Shown here one piece after another: positions 16,886 through 25,099 of a stretch of DNA of 38,213 nt. The position numbers were made by a program, and so were the translations under genes. Origin of the DNA: Methanosarcina sp. UBA293 (GTDB lineage: Archaea > Halobacteriota > Methanosarcinia > Methanosarcinales > Methanosarcinaceae); contig DALS01000015.1 of assembly GCA_002499445.1 (NCBI GenBank), positions 1 to 38,213 on the forward strand, given 5' to 3'. Under the pieces are notes generated by a model. That model was not told the origin of the DNA. It saw only the letters and a program-made list of their open reading frames with translations, and searched no databases. Every line of letters begins with the position of its first letter. Position 1 is the first letter of the stretch.

Positions 16886-17001
16886 GTCCGCTTGAGCGAA
16901 CGAAGTGAGCGAAACGGACCCCGTGCTCCCGAAGCGGAACTCGGGAAACGAAACTCAGGTGCCGAAAAGGGCACCGTCCTCCCGAGACGGGACTCGGGTG
17001 G
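16886..17001. repeat. G+C-rich repeat with successive hairpins
   Basis: Four inverted repeats in a row: GTCCG...CGGAC (16886-16919, enclosing GAGCGAACGAAGTGAGCG), TCCCGA...TCGGGA, GGTGCC...GGCACC and CCCGAG...CTCGGG. The G+C content stands out from the surroundings. The first module resembles an intergenic repeat I associate with Methanosarcina genomes; that is memory, not a search. It lies between polX and the decarboxylase gene, upstream of the latter. Confidence 0.6.
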
Positions 17002-17078
17002 TAGAAAGAATAATAAAGGAGTAAAAGTTCAAATTGATACAAAGCCCATTAAACAAAAAATTAGTAAAAGGTAATAAT

Positions 17079-18341
17079 ATGGTTTCAAAGGACCTCCCCT
17101 TCACCAAAGAAGAAATTCTGGAAATAATAAAAAAGTACCCTACCCCGTTTCATATCTACGATGAGAAAGCCATTATAGAAAATGCGAGGAAAATGAAAGA
17201 AGCCTTCAGGGAAGTTCCAGGCTTTAAAGAGTTCTTTGCCGTAAAGGCTCTTCCGAATCCCTTCATTCTAAAAATTCTCAAAGATGAGGACTTTGGTGCA
17301 GATTGTAGCTCTTTGCCCGAACTCATCCTTGCTGAAAAAGCGGGAATGACCAGCGAAGACATAATGTTCAGCTCAAACGATACTCCTTCGGAAGAATTCG
17401 TAAAGGCAAAGGAACTTGGAGCGTACATAAACCTTGACGACATAAGCCATATTGACTACCTTGAAAAGCATGCCGGGCTTCCGGAAATTGTCTGCTTCAG
17501 GTACAATCCTGGTCCCCTTAAAGGAGGAAATGCTATAATAGGAAAGCCTGAGGAAGCAAAGTACGGTTTTACAAGAGACCAGCTTTTTGAAGGCTACCGC
17601 ATACTCAGAAACAAGGGGATAAAGCGTTTCGGAATGCACACAATGGTTGCTTCGAATGAATTAAATCCTGATTATTTTGTGGAAACCGCAAGGATTCTCT
17701 TTGAACTCATAGTTGAAATTTCAAAGGAACTCAACATAAGTTTCGAATTTGTGAACCTCGGTGGAGGCATAGGCATCCCCTACAGACCAGAAGAGGAACT
17801 TGTCTCCTTCGAAGCCTTGGCAAAAGGTGTTAAAGAAGCTTATGATGCCACAATTACAGCTAACGGACTTCATCCGCTCAAAGTCTTCCTGGAATGCGGG
17901 CGTGTTATCACAGGTCCTTACGGATACCTGATTTCCCAGGTAAGACATCTTAAACATACCTATAAGGACTACGTTGGGATGGACTCCTGTATGGCTAACC
18001 TGATGCGTCCAGGCATTTACGGGGCTTACCACCATATAACCGTGCTTGGAAAGGAGGACGAGGTTCCGGTCCGCAAGTATGACGTAACCGGCTCCCTCTG
18101 CGAAAACAATGACAAGTTCGCAATCGACAGGCCTCTTCCTGAAATTGAAATCGGGGATATCCTTGCAATTCATGATGCAGGAGCTCACGGGCACGCCATG
18201 GGCTTCAATTACAACGGAAAACTCCGCTCTGCCGAACTCCTTCTCAGGAAGGACGGAAGCGTTGTGCAGATCAGGAGAGCTGAGACAATTGAGGATTACT
18301 TTGCAACTCTTGATTTCGAAGCCCTGAAGGATTTCAAGTAA
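17079..18341 (+). CDS. lysA: Diaminopimelate decarboxylase-family PLP enzyme
   Basis: A fold type III PLP-dependent decarboxylase of the LysA/ornithine decarboxylase group, 420 aa from the ATG at 17079, which has AAAGGT upstream (an in-frame start at 17034 has none). The PLP lysine is Lys56 in FFAVKALPNP. VNLGGGIGIPY and ECGRVITGPYGYL are the phosphate-binding regions, and the C-terminus has HDAGAHGHAMGFNYNG. The active-site cysteine motif reads SLCENND, where textbook LysA has CESxD. Predicted role is the last step of lysine synthesis, but the variant motif leaves room for a related substrate. Its neighbours give no pathway context. Confidence 0.8.
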   Translation: MVSKDLPFTKEEILEIIKKYPTPFHIYDEKAIIENARKMKEAFREVPGFKEFFAVKALPNPFILKILKDEDFGADCSSLPELILAEKAGMTSEDIMFSSNDTPSEEFVKAKELGAYINLDDISHIDYLEKHAGLPEIVCFRYNPGPLKGGNAIIGKPEEAKYGFTRDQLFEGYRILRNKGIKRFGMHTMVASNELNPDYFVETARILFELIVEISKELNISFEFVNLGGGIGIPYRPEEELVSFEALAKGVKEAYDATITANGLHPLKVFLECGRVITGPYGYLISQVRHLKHTYKDYVGMDSCMANLMRPGIYGAYHHITVLGKEDEVPVRKYDVTGSLCENNDKFAIDRPLPEIEIGDILAIHDAGAHGHAMGFNYNGKLRSAELLLRKDGSVVQIRRAETIEDYFATLDFEALKDFK

Positions 18342-18617
18342 AAAATTCGCAGCGAAAACTAGAAAAGTATCTAAAAAATACCGAAGAAAACCTAAAAAGA
18401 AAAGTACCGAAGAATAAAAACAGGTGAGCAGCAGAGAAATCTCATTGCTTATCTCATGGTTGGATCTCACTGCAGCACCTGAATTAACCTTTTTACACGA
18501 AATGTGTTACACGAAATGTATTATATATGACTTACATACTTGAAGTACAAATAAATCTGATGTACAAAATCAAACGAAATCTGTTGGTGGTCAAAAACCA
18601 ATAATAAAATAGAAACA
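18342..18617. other. Intergenic with a 14-nt direct repeat
   Basis: Convergent 3' region of the decarboxylase and the small unknown gene. TTACACGAAATGT(G/A) is repeated back to back at 18493-18520. No gene seen. Confidence 0.5.
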
Positions 18618-18983
18618 TTATACGTCAGACAAGTCATCTTCAAACTGCCTACATTCCTGCGCACTTATCATTCCACAATTCAAAAGATTCAGCGATTCAA
18701 ATATACCTTCACCTACACTTATCCCTTTTAGTGCACATTTCTTTATCAAACGGTCGTAAAGGACTTCATTTTCGCTTTTAATAAAGTCGCACATTTCCAA
18801 AATAAATTCATCTGTAAAAAGTGACTCTTTTTTGTTTACCCATTTGTCAATTGATTCTATCAGATATTGACGCATAGATTTATTCTTTCCAAGATCCATA
18901 AGATCCGTAAAAGCACATTCATCTATGCTCAGAACCCACTTACCAAGTTTATACTTAAACATATCTCCACTATTGTCTTCCAA
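18618..18983 (-). CDS. Small hypothetical protein
   Basis: 121 aa from the TTG at 18983, which has a near-perfect GGAGGGG ribosome site five nt upstream. An upstream in-frame GTG at 19013 would place that site inside the gene, so the shorter form is preferred. The protein is acidic and mostly helical by composition, with no signal peptide or membrane helix and four Cys. I do not recognise a family. A strong ribosome site and balanced composition support a real gene. It is divergent from the winged-helix regulator at 19227. Confidence 0.65.
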   Translation of the reverse strand: MEDNSGDMFKYKLGKWVLSIDECAFTDLMDLGKNKSMRQYLIESIDKWVNKKESLFTDEFILEMCDFIKSENEVLYDRLIKKCALKGISVGEGIFESLNLLNCGMISAQECRQFEDDLSDV

Positions 18984-19226
18984 ACATACCCCTCCAAAGT
19001 GATTAATTCTCACAATAAATTCTCACAATAATTAGAGAATTTATGATATTTAACTAATAGTTGAAAAACAATGTTATTTATAACTAAACTAGCCTGAGCT
19101 ATTTTATATCCCGCCTACATGAGCTATTTTATATCCTGCTTATACTTTTGCATACAGTTCTCACTTACAGTTTTTGCTTTTCGCAAACTTATTTAGAGAT
19201 TCAGCCCAATATATAAATGATCAGAT

Positions 19227-19565
19227 ATGACTCCCGAAGAAGCTACAAAAAGAAAAGAAGAATGGGTTGCAAGGATGAAACAGGAAGGCAGGATGAAGGA
19301 GAATATGACCGAAGATCATAAAGCCTGCCTTAATGCCCTGCAGAATCCTGTCCGCAGAAAAATCCTTAAAGCCCTGATCGGGCAAAAAAAGTCGCTCGAT
19401 GAAATCAAAACCGAGTTCAAGCTAACGGATTCCCAGGTAAGTTACAACCTTAATATGCTGGAAAGTACTCTCTGTATTGAAAAAGAGGAAAGCGAAGGAG
19501 TTACATATTATATCCTGACTCCCAGGGGAGAAGGATTTGTGGAAAACGTGGAATTAAAAAAGTAA
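19227..19565 (+). CDS. ArsR-like winged helix-turn-helix regulator
   Basis: 112 aa. From about residue 35 it carries a winged-helix domain: LQNPVRRKILKALIGQKKS, then EFKLTDSQVSYNLNMLE as the recognition helix and EGVTYYILTPRGEGFV as the wing. No sensing Cys pair is obvious, so it is not a classic metal sensor. A TATATAA at 19210-19216 lies only about 14 nt before this ATG; if it is the promoter, translation may start at a later ATG, such as 19305 behind GGAG, leaving an 86-aa protein. Its target is unknown; the divergent small gene is one candidate. Confidence 0.8.
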   Translation: MTPEEATKRKEEWVARMKQEGRMKENMTEDHKACLNALQNPVRRKILKALIGQKKSLDEIKTEFKLTDSQVSYNLNMLESTLCIEKEESEGVTYYILTPRGEGFVENVELKK

Positions 19566-19706
19566 AGATACCTAAACTGTTACCTTAACCCAGCAGACAA
19601 ATTTTCCACCTATTCTGAAGACATGTATTTTTTGAAATTTTTTGTTTACACATTTTTCCTACGAGATCCGTGAATTTATTCATTTCAAAGAAAAATGGAG
19701 ATTAAG

Positions 19707-19729
19707 AACCAGGGTCGTAAACCCTGGTT
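19707..19729. terminator. Hairpin between convergent genes
   Basis: AACCAGGGT and ACCCTGGTT make a perfect 9-bp stem with a 5-nt loop, followed by A+T-rich GGTTATAATTC repeats. It lies between the regulator (+) and SepCysS (-), so it may serve both transcripts. Confidence 0.5.
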
Positions 19730-19830
19730 ATAATTCTGGTTATAATTCACCAACCCAGCTAATTCATTCACAGCTGATATCTTCAGGCTTGAATGTTAGA
19801 TCGCCCACAGAATGTAATCCTGGATAAATT

Positions 19831-20991
19831 TCAGATATCTTCATATTTTTTCAAAATATCTTCAAAGGCATCCGCGACAGCTTCCAGTTTTTCCATTCCA
19901 AGCCCGAAAGTGCTGAGTTTGAAATATTTGGTAAGTCCGGATTTTATGCCGTGAATGTTGCGCTCTTTGAGTTCCCTGTAGAGGAAATATCTTCCATTCT
20001 TGGCCTTCTCGGAAATTTCATAGAAGCGTGGAGCTTCGAAGAACATGAGGTCGTGAGAGTGGGGCTTTTGCCCGCGCTGGATAAAGCCCATTTCCTCAAG
20101 CCTTGCCGAGAACCAGCGAGCGTTTTCGACCTCCTGGTCCCAGTTCTGAACACGCTTTACCACTTCAGGGAAAGAAGCAATAAGGGTCATAACCGTAGCA
20201 CCCCTTGCCGTGCACCCAAGAAGCTCAACTTCTTTTACCTTGCTGTGTTTAGATTTTCTGAACACAATAGGAGCGTATTCTTCACTTACCCCGAGCACTC
20301 CAACAGGCCCTGACGCAGCCATTGATTTATGCCCGCTGCCTACAATAAAGTCGGCACCGATTTCTTTTGCAGATACTGGCATTCTTCCGACTGAATACGC
20401 TCCGTTCAGAAGGAGAGGGACATCGTAATCATGACATATCGATGCTATTTTTCCTGCATCAGGCAGGTTTCCATAGTTTCCATCAGGATAGGTTAAAAGT
20501 GCCAGAGCAGGCGGTTTTCCACTTTCCTTTATAACCTCTTCGATTGCCGTGGCATATCCTTCAGGATCAAGGTAGTAATCAGGGCTGCCTGAATGAGATG
20601 TGGCCTTGATATTCAAACCTGCTCTCTCGGCTGCCACGTATGAAGAGTAATGGGCAAGCCCGTCTAGCACAATCCAGTCTCCAGGCTTTCCAACAGAATG
20701 CATGACAGCAAATTTGGATTCCCGTGCCCCGTTTGTTACCCTTGCCTCATCACAGCCAAGGAACTCAGGAAGGGCTTTATGTACGAAATCATGAATTGGA
20801 GGCTTTTTTATCTTATCCAAAACCCCTCCGCAGAAATCACATACTGAGTACCCGTCTCCCCATTCTACAAGAGTCTTTTTTGCAGCCTCGGTCAAAAGCC
20901 CGCCTGTCTGAAGAGGGCCGATATTTATGCTACCCAGAGTCTCTCTTTTTATAAAACCGAACTTTTGAAGGGATGAGTCATCGAGTTTCAT
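19831..20991 (-). CDS. pscS: O-phospho-L-seryl-tRNA:Cys-tRNA synthase (SepCysS)
   Basis: A PLP enzyme that converts Sep-tRNA(Cys), made by SepRS, into Cys-tRNA(Cys) using a sulfur donor, as methanogens do. Recognised by NIGPLQTGGLL near the N-terminus, the Cys pair in YSVCDFCGG, a third Cys in LLGCTARG (the conserved redox/persulfide cysteines), the PLP lysine in GSGHKSMAASGP (Lys222 from this start) and the overall length of about 386 aa. GAGGT touches the ATG at 21000, whereas the ATG at 20991 has usable 9-nt spacing and is chosen. No sepS gene lies in the window. Confidence 0.93.
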   Translation of the reverse strand: MKLDDSSLQKFGFIKRETLGSINIGPLQTGGLLTEAAKKTLVEWGDGYSVCDFCGGVLDKIKKPPIHDFVHKALPEFLGCDEARVTNGARESKFAVMHSVGKPGDWIVLDGLAHYSSYVAAERAGLNIKATSHSGSPDYYLDPEGYATAIEEVIKESGKPPALALLTYPDGNYGNLPDAGKIASICHDYDVPLLLNGAYSVGRMPVSAKEIGADFIVGSGHKSMAASGPVGVLGVSEEYAPIVFRKSKHSKVKEVELLGCTARGATVMTLIASFPEVVKRVQNWDQEVENARWFSARLEEMGFIQRGQKPHSHDLMFFEAPRFYEISEKAKNGRYFLYRELKERNIHGIKSGLTKYFKLSTFGLGMEKLEAVADAFEDILKKYEDI

Positions 20992-21074
20992 TTCTTTCAT
21001 ACCTCAATATTAATTACAAGTTAGTTTTGATTTATTGGTTAGTTTATGATTTATTACAGGATAGATTATGACTT

Positions 21075-21126
21075 TTTAATTACAAATACAGGTTTATTAC
21101 AAGTACAGGTTTATTACAAGTACAGG
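21075..21126. repeat. 17-nt tandem repeat upstream of SepCysS
   Basis: TTTATTACAAGTACAGG occurs exactly twice (21093-21109, 21110-21126) and once as TTTAATTACAAATACAGG just before. It lies 85-135 nt upstream of the SepCysS start. Confidence 0.75.
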
Positions 21127-21378
21127 ACATGATCCTTGAACTAAAAAGAACAGGTGAATTTATCCAGCTTAACGTTCCAGATAGATCACCGTATTTGAAT
21201 TGTTTTACCCAAGATATGCACAAAATTTATAAAAAGGATTTCAGAAATTACTGGATTTGAAAATAGCAAAGGCTCACTAAATAACTGTCAGGAGCCCTAT
21301 AAGAAGGATTCCTGATCTGAAGGAATAAGAAAGCAAAACGCCTTTGAGAAGACGTTATGCAGCCAAGATTCAGACGTC

Positions 21379-21657
21379 TCAGGCATTTACTGCTTTGCTA
21401 AAAACATCAGTAAATTCATCACACTGAGTAATTATATTTGAGGCAGCGTCCTTTAAGACCTGAATAGGGTTCGTACCATCGGTTTTAATGTAAAGGATCG
21501 GCTCACTAATGCTCACGTATTTCATGTCATAAAAGACGACTTCAACCCTTTCATCTTTTACCAGGATTTCCTTAAGTATATTGAGAAGGGTATGTGTCTC
21601 GCCTTTGAGCTCAACTTCAAGCTCGTTATCTGTTTTGGAAAGGATATTCAGTTCCAT
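21379..21657 (-). CDS. rpo11: DNA-directed RNA polymerase subunit Rpo11 (RpoL)
   Basis: 92 aa, the usual size of archaeal subunit L. It pairs with Rpo3 to form the assembly platform of RNA polymerase (counterpart of Rpb11/alpha N-terminus). NELEVELKGETHTLLNILKE is the dimerisation region, and DPxxEF-like features occur as EPILYIKTDG followed by a C-terminal helix. ATG start behind a textbook AGGTGATC. It follows csl4 by 67 nt on the same strand, an arrangement common in euryarchaea, so the two are probably cotranscribed. Confidence 0.93.
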   Translation of the reverse strand: MELNILSKTDNELEVELKGETHTLLNILKEILVKDERVEVVFYDMKYVSISEPILYIKTDGTNPIQVLKDAASNIITQCDEFTDVFSKAVNA

Positions 21658-21724
21658 TGGTGATCACCTATAAATGGTGAGTTGTAATTTGTTGTGCAGA
21701 AATCTATACGTAAGGAAAAAGAAA

Positions 21725-22570
21725 TTACTGGATCCCTTTCCCGTACTCGGTTGAGATTTTGCGGGTTTCAGTCATATTGCAGACAGGACATTTAAGCTTT
21801 TTCCCTTCGAGCACAAGTTCCCCTCTGCATTTTGAGCAGTAGGCTTTTACAACTCCGAGAGAATCTTCAGCTGTTGTCAGGCGCATTCTGTCAACATCAA
21901 CAACCTTGGCCCTAATAATATCAAAGGGTCTGAACTCATCTGAAAGTCTCTTAACATAAGAGTCCCGCACATTTGATACATGGATGTCTCCAAGCCGCAC
22001 GTTGACAATTTGTCTGTCTTCTTTACCCTCAATTCCTGCAATTTCCACCATTGCTCCGGAATCACGGACGTCAGTTATCTTTCCATACACGATATCCCCT
22101 ACTTTAAGGATATTCGGAGTAAGCGTGTTTGGCCTGACCGTGATAATTCTCGCTTTTCTGTCAATAAAAACATTTCCAGTAGCTGTAGAATAAATATCTC
22201 CGACAGATACAGTTGTTCCTTCTCCGGACTTGAACTCCTCTGTAGTTCCAACAAGTTCTCCAGGTAAGACAAAAACTCCTTTTTCAAGCTCCTCTTCCGG
22301 AGTCACAGGTTCACAGGGAATTTTGGACTCAGGTGTTCCCGCCCTTTCTCTTGGGCCTTTTTTCTGGTAAGGGAACCTTCTTTTCTTACTCTGGTCTCCC
22401 CTGAAGCGATCCTTGGATTGTCCCCTTGGCTGGCCTTTAAACTGGTCTTTGGACTGACCCCTGAAGTTATCTCTTGATTGACCCTTATATTGGTCTCTTG
22501 ACTGCTCCCTGGGTTGACTTACTTGAGGTGCCTTTTCGGCAACTGGCTTTCCTTCTCTCGGACCAGTCAA
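21725..22570 (-). CDS. csl4: Archaeal exosome RNA-binding subunit Csl4 with repetitive basic N-terminal tail
   Basis: Csl4 caps the archaeal exosome and recruits RNA and DnaG. From about residue 96 the protein has the Csl4 N-domain (FVLPGELVGTTEEF), an S1 RNA-binding domain (VGDIVYGKITDVRDSGAMVE) and a C-terminal zinc ribbon (CSKCRGELV...CPVCNMT). The first 90 residues are an extra low-complexity tail of Gly-Gln-Ser/Pro-Arg/Lys-Asp units (GQSRDQFKGQ type), which may bind RNA. The TTG used here has no ribosome site; GAGGG followed by ATC-ATA-ATT lies 37-47 nt further upstream in the same open frame, so the real start may be AUA or AUU near 22609. Confidence 0.9.
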   Translation of the reverse strand: MTGPREGKPVAEKAPQVSQPREQSRDQYKGQSRDNFRGQSKDQFKGQPRGQSKDRFRGDQSKKRRFPYQKKGPRERAGTPESKIPCEPVTPEEELEKGVFVLPGELVGTTEEFKSGEGTTVSVGDIYSTATGNVFIDRKARIITVRPNTLTPNILKVGDIVYGKITDVRDSGAMVEIAGIEGKEDRQIVNVRLGDIHVSNVRDSYVKRLSDEFRPFDIIRAKVVDVDRMRLTTAEDSLGVVKAYCSKCRGELVLEGKKLKCPVCNMTETRKISTEYGKGIQ

Positions 22571-22606
22571 TTTTTTTCTCGTAGTTTTACTTTTTCGGAT
22601 TCTAAT

Positions 22607-22617
22607 TATGATCCCTC
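22607..22617 (-). promoter_or_regulatory. Ribosome site before possible non-AUG start of csl4
   Basis: GAGGGATCATA on the minus strand. The frame downstream is open and joins csl4 after 13 codons (ATA ATT AGA ... TTG). A TGA just before it rules out an earlier start. Confidence 0.35.
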
Positions 22618-22620
22618 ATT

Positions 22621-22944
22621 TAGATTATCATTGGTAGGTAATATAAGATTATTAATCCCATCAACTGTCACTATCAACTGTCACTAATATAAAATACTGG
22701 CAGCCATTCAATCGATAGACAATCAACCTCAGAAAAGGGAATGAATATCACACTCATATAATCTGCCACTCTTTGCCCCTATTGATGCTCCATATAGTTC
22801 GATAATATACAGATATACTTTTCATAAGCAGTGATAATTTACGCTTTTTGAGGTAAAGCTCTGAAACTATAATATCTGATGCCGTAAATGGTAATATATT
22901 GATACAGTAGATGGTAATGCATTTGAATGGTAATGCATTTGAAA
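22621..22944. other. Intergenic with short direct repeats
   Basis: About 320 nt separate the methyltransferase and csl4. ATCAACTGTCACT is repeated near 22657-22684 and ATGGTAATGCATTTGA twice at 22911-22942, the latter next to the methyltransferase stop. No gene seen; it probably holds the csl4 promoter. Confidence 0.5.
22911..22942. repeat. 16-nt direct repeat after the methyltransferase stop
   Basis: ATGGTAATGCATTTGA at 22911-22926 is repeated exactly at 22927-22942, with a decayed third copy before it near 22888. Confidence 0.8.
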
Positions 22945-23538
22945 TTATTCGGAGGTCATAATTCTATAGATTTCGACCTCAATAACCTCTTTTTCTTTTT
23001 TATGGAAATCAAAGGTTCGTTTTATAGGAAATTTTGCAACGTAGGAATGTGTAATGACCGCAGGCTTAATGAACTTTTGGATAAAAGCAAGGCTTCCGCG
23101 GTTATGAATTGAATATATTACTTCACTTGTTCTTAATGCTGACGAAAGAAAAGGCCTGTCCCTTCCTTTAACTCTTGCCCCGAAAGGAGGATTCATAACC
23201 GTAGTTTTTACGTGCGCTTTAATCTCAGTAATATCCGATAATACGAAATCGATTTCTACTCCAAACTTTTCGGCGTTTCTTTTTGCGATCTCAAGGGCTT
23301 TTTGATCTGTATCATATGCCATAACTCTTCTTGCACCCAGAAGCTTTGCCCCGATTGCAAGGATTCCAGTACCACAGCCCAGGTCCTGAACCGAGTCCTC
23401 AAGATCTCCCTGCATATAAGCAAAGTGAAGAATTTCCGCAGCTAGAAGAGGAGGAGTCTGGTACTGCTCCAATTCAAGTTCAGGATCGGAAAACCCTTCC
23501 AACTCTTCGAGAAGCATCTCAAGTTTTCTTTGCTTCAT
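22945..23538 (-). CDS. METTL5-like N6-adenine RNA methyltransferase
   Basis: 197 aa Rossmann methyltransferase. SAM motif I is DLGCGTGILAIGAKLLGA, the acidic end of strand 2 is AYDTDQKALEIA, and the catalytic motif IV is NPPFGARVKGRDRPF, with the NPPF typical of N6-adenine methylases. Together with its length and the N-terminal YQTPPLLAAEIL it fits the archaeal/eukaryal METTL5 group, which methylates A1832-type positions in small-subunit rRNA; substrate by homology only. ATG immediately follows the dph2 stop, with GAGGAG upstream, so it is translated from the same message. Confidence 0.87.
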   Translation of the reverse strand: MKQRKLEMLLEELEGFSDPELELEQYQTPPLLAAEILHFAYMQGDLEDSVQDLGCGTGILAIGAKLLGARRVMAYDTDQKALEIAKRNAEKFGVEIDFVLSDITEIKAHVKTTVMNPPFGARVKGRDRPFLSSALRTSEVIYSIHNRGSLAFIQKFIKPAVITHSYVAKFPIKRTFDFHKKEKEVIEVEIYRIMTSE

Positions 23539-24546
23539 TCATACAGGCTCCTCGGTAATTTCATCGAGTACAAGGCTCTCCCACTCCCGTTCTCCAAGTA
23601 CGATCTCAAATTCCTGAGGCGTAAGCATGGGAGAGGGAAAACGGCCTACTTCATCGATTGCGAGCCTGGGACAGGCAGTATTCACGAAAGCATCCACCTT
23701 GAACTGAAGAAGCTGGTCAGGAGTTACGAGATCAATCAGGATCAGATGCGCCTCTTTTCCATGCTTCTTTGCAAGTGCTTTCAAAGAAGAGGCAAGTTCC
23801 ATTCTTTCCTGCCCGTTTTTGCTTGAGACAATAATCCCGAAAACCTGCGCATCCAGAGACTTTGCAATTACTGCACTCCGCTGGCGAAGGATTCTTGAAG
23901 GATCCACCTCACGAACTTCTCCGGAAAAAGGATCGGCTGCAAGAACACGTTTTTTTGTGGAGAGAGCCACACCTAAGGGATGGAAATCACCACCTCCTAT
24001 ATACAGGTATTCATCACAGACCTCGTCCCTTGCTGCCGAAAAATTGCAGCCAAGGACCTGACCCGAATATGCAAGTCTGGAATCTCCGCGCCCGATTACG
24101 CAGGTCTTCCCATTCGTCTTGAGGACAGCGCAGACGTCTGGGAGTTTATGGACATGCTGGACAGTAGTAATCAGCCCTATGACCTGCCCTTTAAGTTCAA
24201 GGACTGCCATTTCAACAACAGGCCGAATGTCAATTGCAGAGCGCGTCTCTATGAAATAGACCTTTTCTGAGAGTTTCGTATCTTCCAATTCAGCATGCCC
24301 GAAATGAAAAAGAATGTCAACTTGCTCGAGCAGAGTTCTATCCAGGTCACATGCTCCATAACAAGGATCCCCTGAAATAATTATTTCAGCACTGGTAGCT
24401 TCTTCAACCTTTTTTGCAAGTTCCGGACCTTTTCTTTTGAGCCCCTCGGGAAACTGAAAACCTACAATTTTCGCCCCTGTTTTTTTTATCACATTGATAA
24501 TATAGTCAGGCCTTAAGTCAAATGCTTCATTCATCCCCAAAAACAT
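23539..24546 (-). CDS. dph2: Diphthamide synthase Dph2 (2-(3-amino-3-carboxypropyl)histidine synthase)
   Basis: Archaeal Dph2 is an unusual radical-SAM-like [4Fe-4S] enzyme that transfers the aminocarboxypropyl group of SAM to a histidine of elongation factor 2. The three family cysteines are visible, in SGDPCYGACD (about residue 62), VLGCNFSAA and NTACPRLAID. About 335 aa from the ATG at 24546, which follows GGAGATC with 7-nt spacing; alternatives are 24570 (no site) and 24534. The chosen start overlaps the hpt end by 20 nt, and the stop abuts the methyltransferase ATG, so the three genes form one operon. Confidence 0.92.
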   Translation of the reverse strand: MFLGMNEAFDLRPDYIINVIKKTGAKIVGFQFPEGLKRKGPELAKKVEEATSAEIIISGDPCYGACDLDRTLLEQVDILFHFGHAELEDTKLSEKVYFIETRSAIDIRPVVEMAVLELKGQVIGLITTVQHVHKLPDVCAVLKTNGKTCVIGRGDSRLAYSGQVLGCNFSAARDEVCDEYLYIGGGDFHPLGVALSTKKRVLAADPFSGEVREVDPSRILRQRSAVIAKSLDAQVFGIIVSSKNGQERMELASSLKALAKKHGKEAHLILIDLVTPDQLLQFKVDAFVNTACPRLAIDEVGRFPSPMLTPQEFEIVLGEREWESLVLDEITEEPV

Positions 24547-25099
24547 TCTTGATCTCCACGCCTTTTTCACTCACGTCAACTGTAACGAGAACCTTAGGCT
24601 CAATCCCTTGCTCCTTTAGTTGTAAATATCCAGTCCCACGCCCGATAACAGAAATTACGTCCAGAACCTCTACACCCATAGTTTTCAGCGCATTTACGAG
24701 TGCTATAAGCGTTCCTCCAGTACTGATGACGTCATCCACGATAATTACTCTGTCCCCTCTTTTGAGCCCGTTTATATAAAGAACTCCTTTTGAATATCCT
24801 GTGCTTTGAGAAAGTTCCACTTCCCCTTCAAGGAAATAGGGCTTTTTCCGAATAATGGTTAAAGGAACCCCAGTTTTCAGGGAAAGGGCATTTGCCACAG
24901 GGATACCCATAGCTTCTACTGTGACAATAGTGTCAATTTTCTCCATATCAGTAATAGTAAGGATATAATCCGAAATTTCTTCAACCAGGCGGGGGTCTAT
25001 GGAAGGTACGCCATCAGAGATCGGGTGGATAAAGTAATTGTACTCTCCTCGCTTGATCACAGGAGAATTGATGAGTGAGCTTTTCAGTCTTTCAAGCAT
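24527..25099 (-). CDS. hpt: Archaeal hypoxanthine/guanine phosphoribosyltransferase
   Basis: 190 aa. It converts hypoxanthine or guanine plus PRPP to IMP or GMP in purine salvage. The PRPP loop is VIIVDDVISTGGT (about residues 116-128). TVEAMGIPVANALSL and TGYSKGVLYINGLKRGDRV are typical of the archaeal Hpt group, which is APRT-like in fold. A regulator-type relative (GfcR) is possible, but there is no N-terminal helix-turn-helix, which argues for the enzyme. ATG start with only a weak GAG upstream. First gene of the hpt-dph2-methyltransferase operon. Confidence 0.88.
   Translation of the reverse strand: MLERLKSSLINSPVIKRGEYNYFIHPISDGVPSIDPRLVEEISDYILTITDMEKIDTIVTVEAMGIPVANALSLKTGVPLTIIRKKPYFLEGEVELSQSTGYSKGVLYINGLKRGDRVIIVDDVISTGGTLIALVNALKTMGVEVLDVISVIGRGTGYLQLKEQGIEPKVLVTVDVSEKGVEIKNVFGDE

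Noticed and set aside
16856..17074. 72-codon open frame over the hairpin region
   Set aside because: It consists of the intergenic repeat read as protein; composition is Arg/Glu/Gly-rich and no homologue comes to mind.
17721..18470. 249-codon minus-strand frame over lysA
   Set aside because: Antisense shadow of a well-recognised enzyme gene.
24527..25099. GfcR-type transcription regulator instead of Hpt
   Set aside because: GfcR has an N-terminal helix-turn-helix before the PRTase domain; this protein has none and fits archaeal Hpt.
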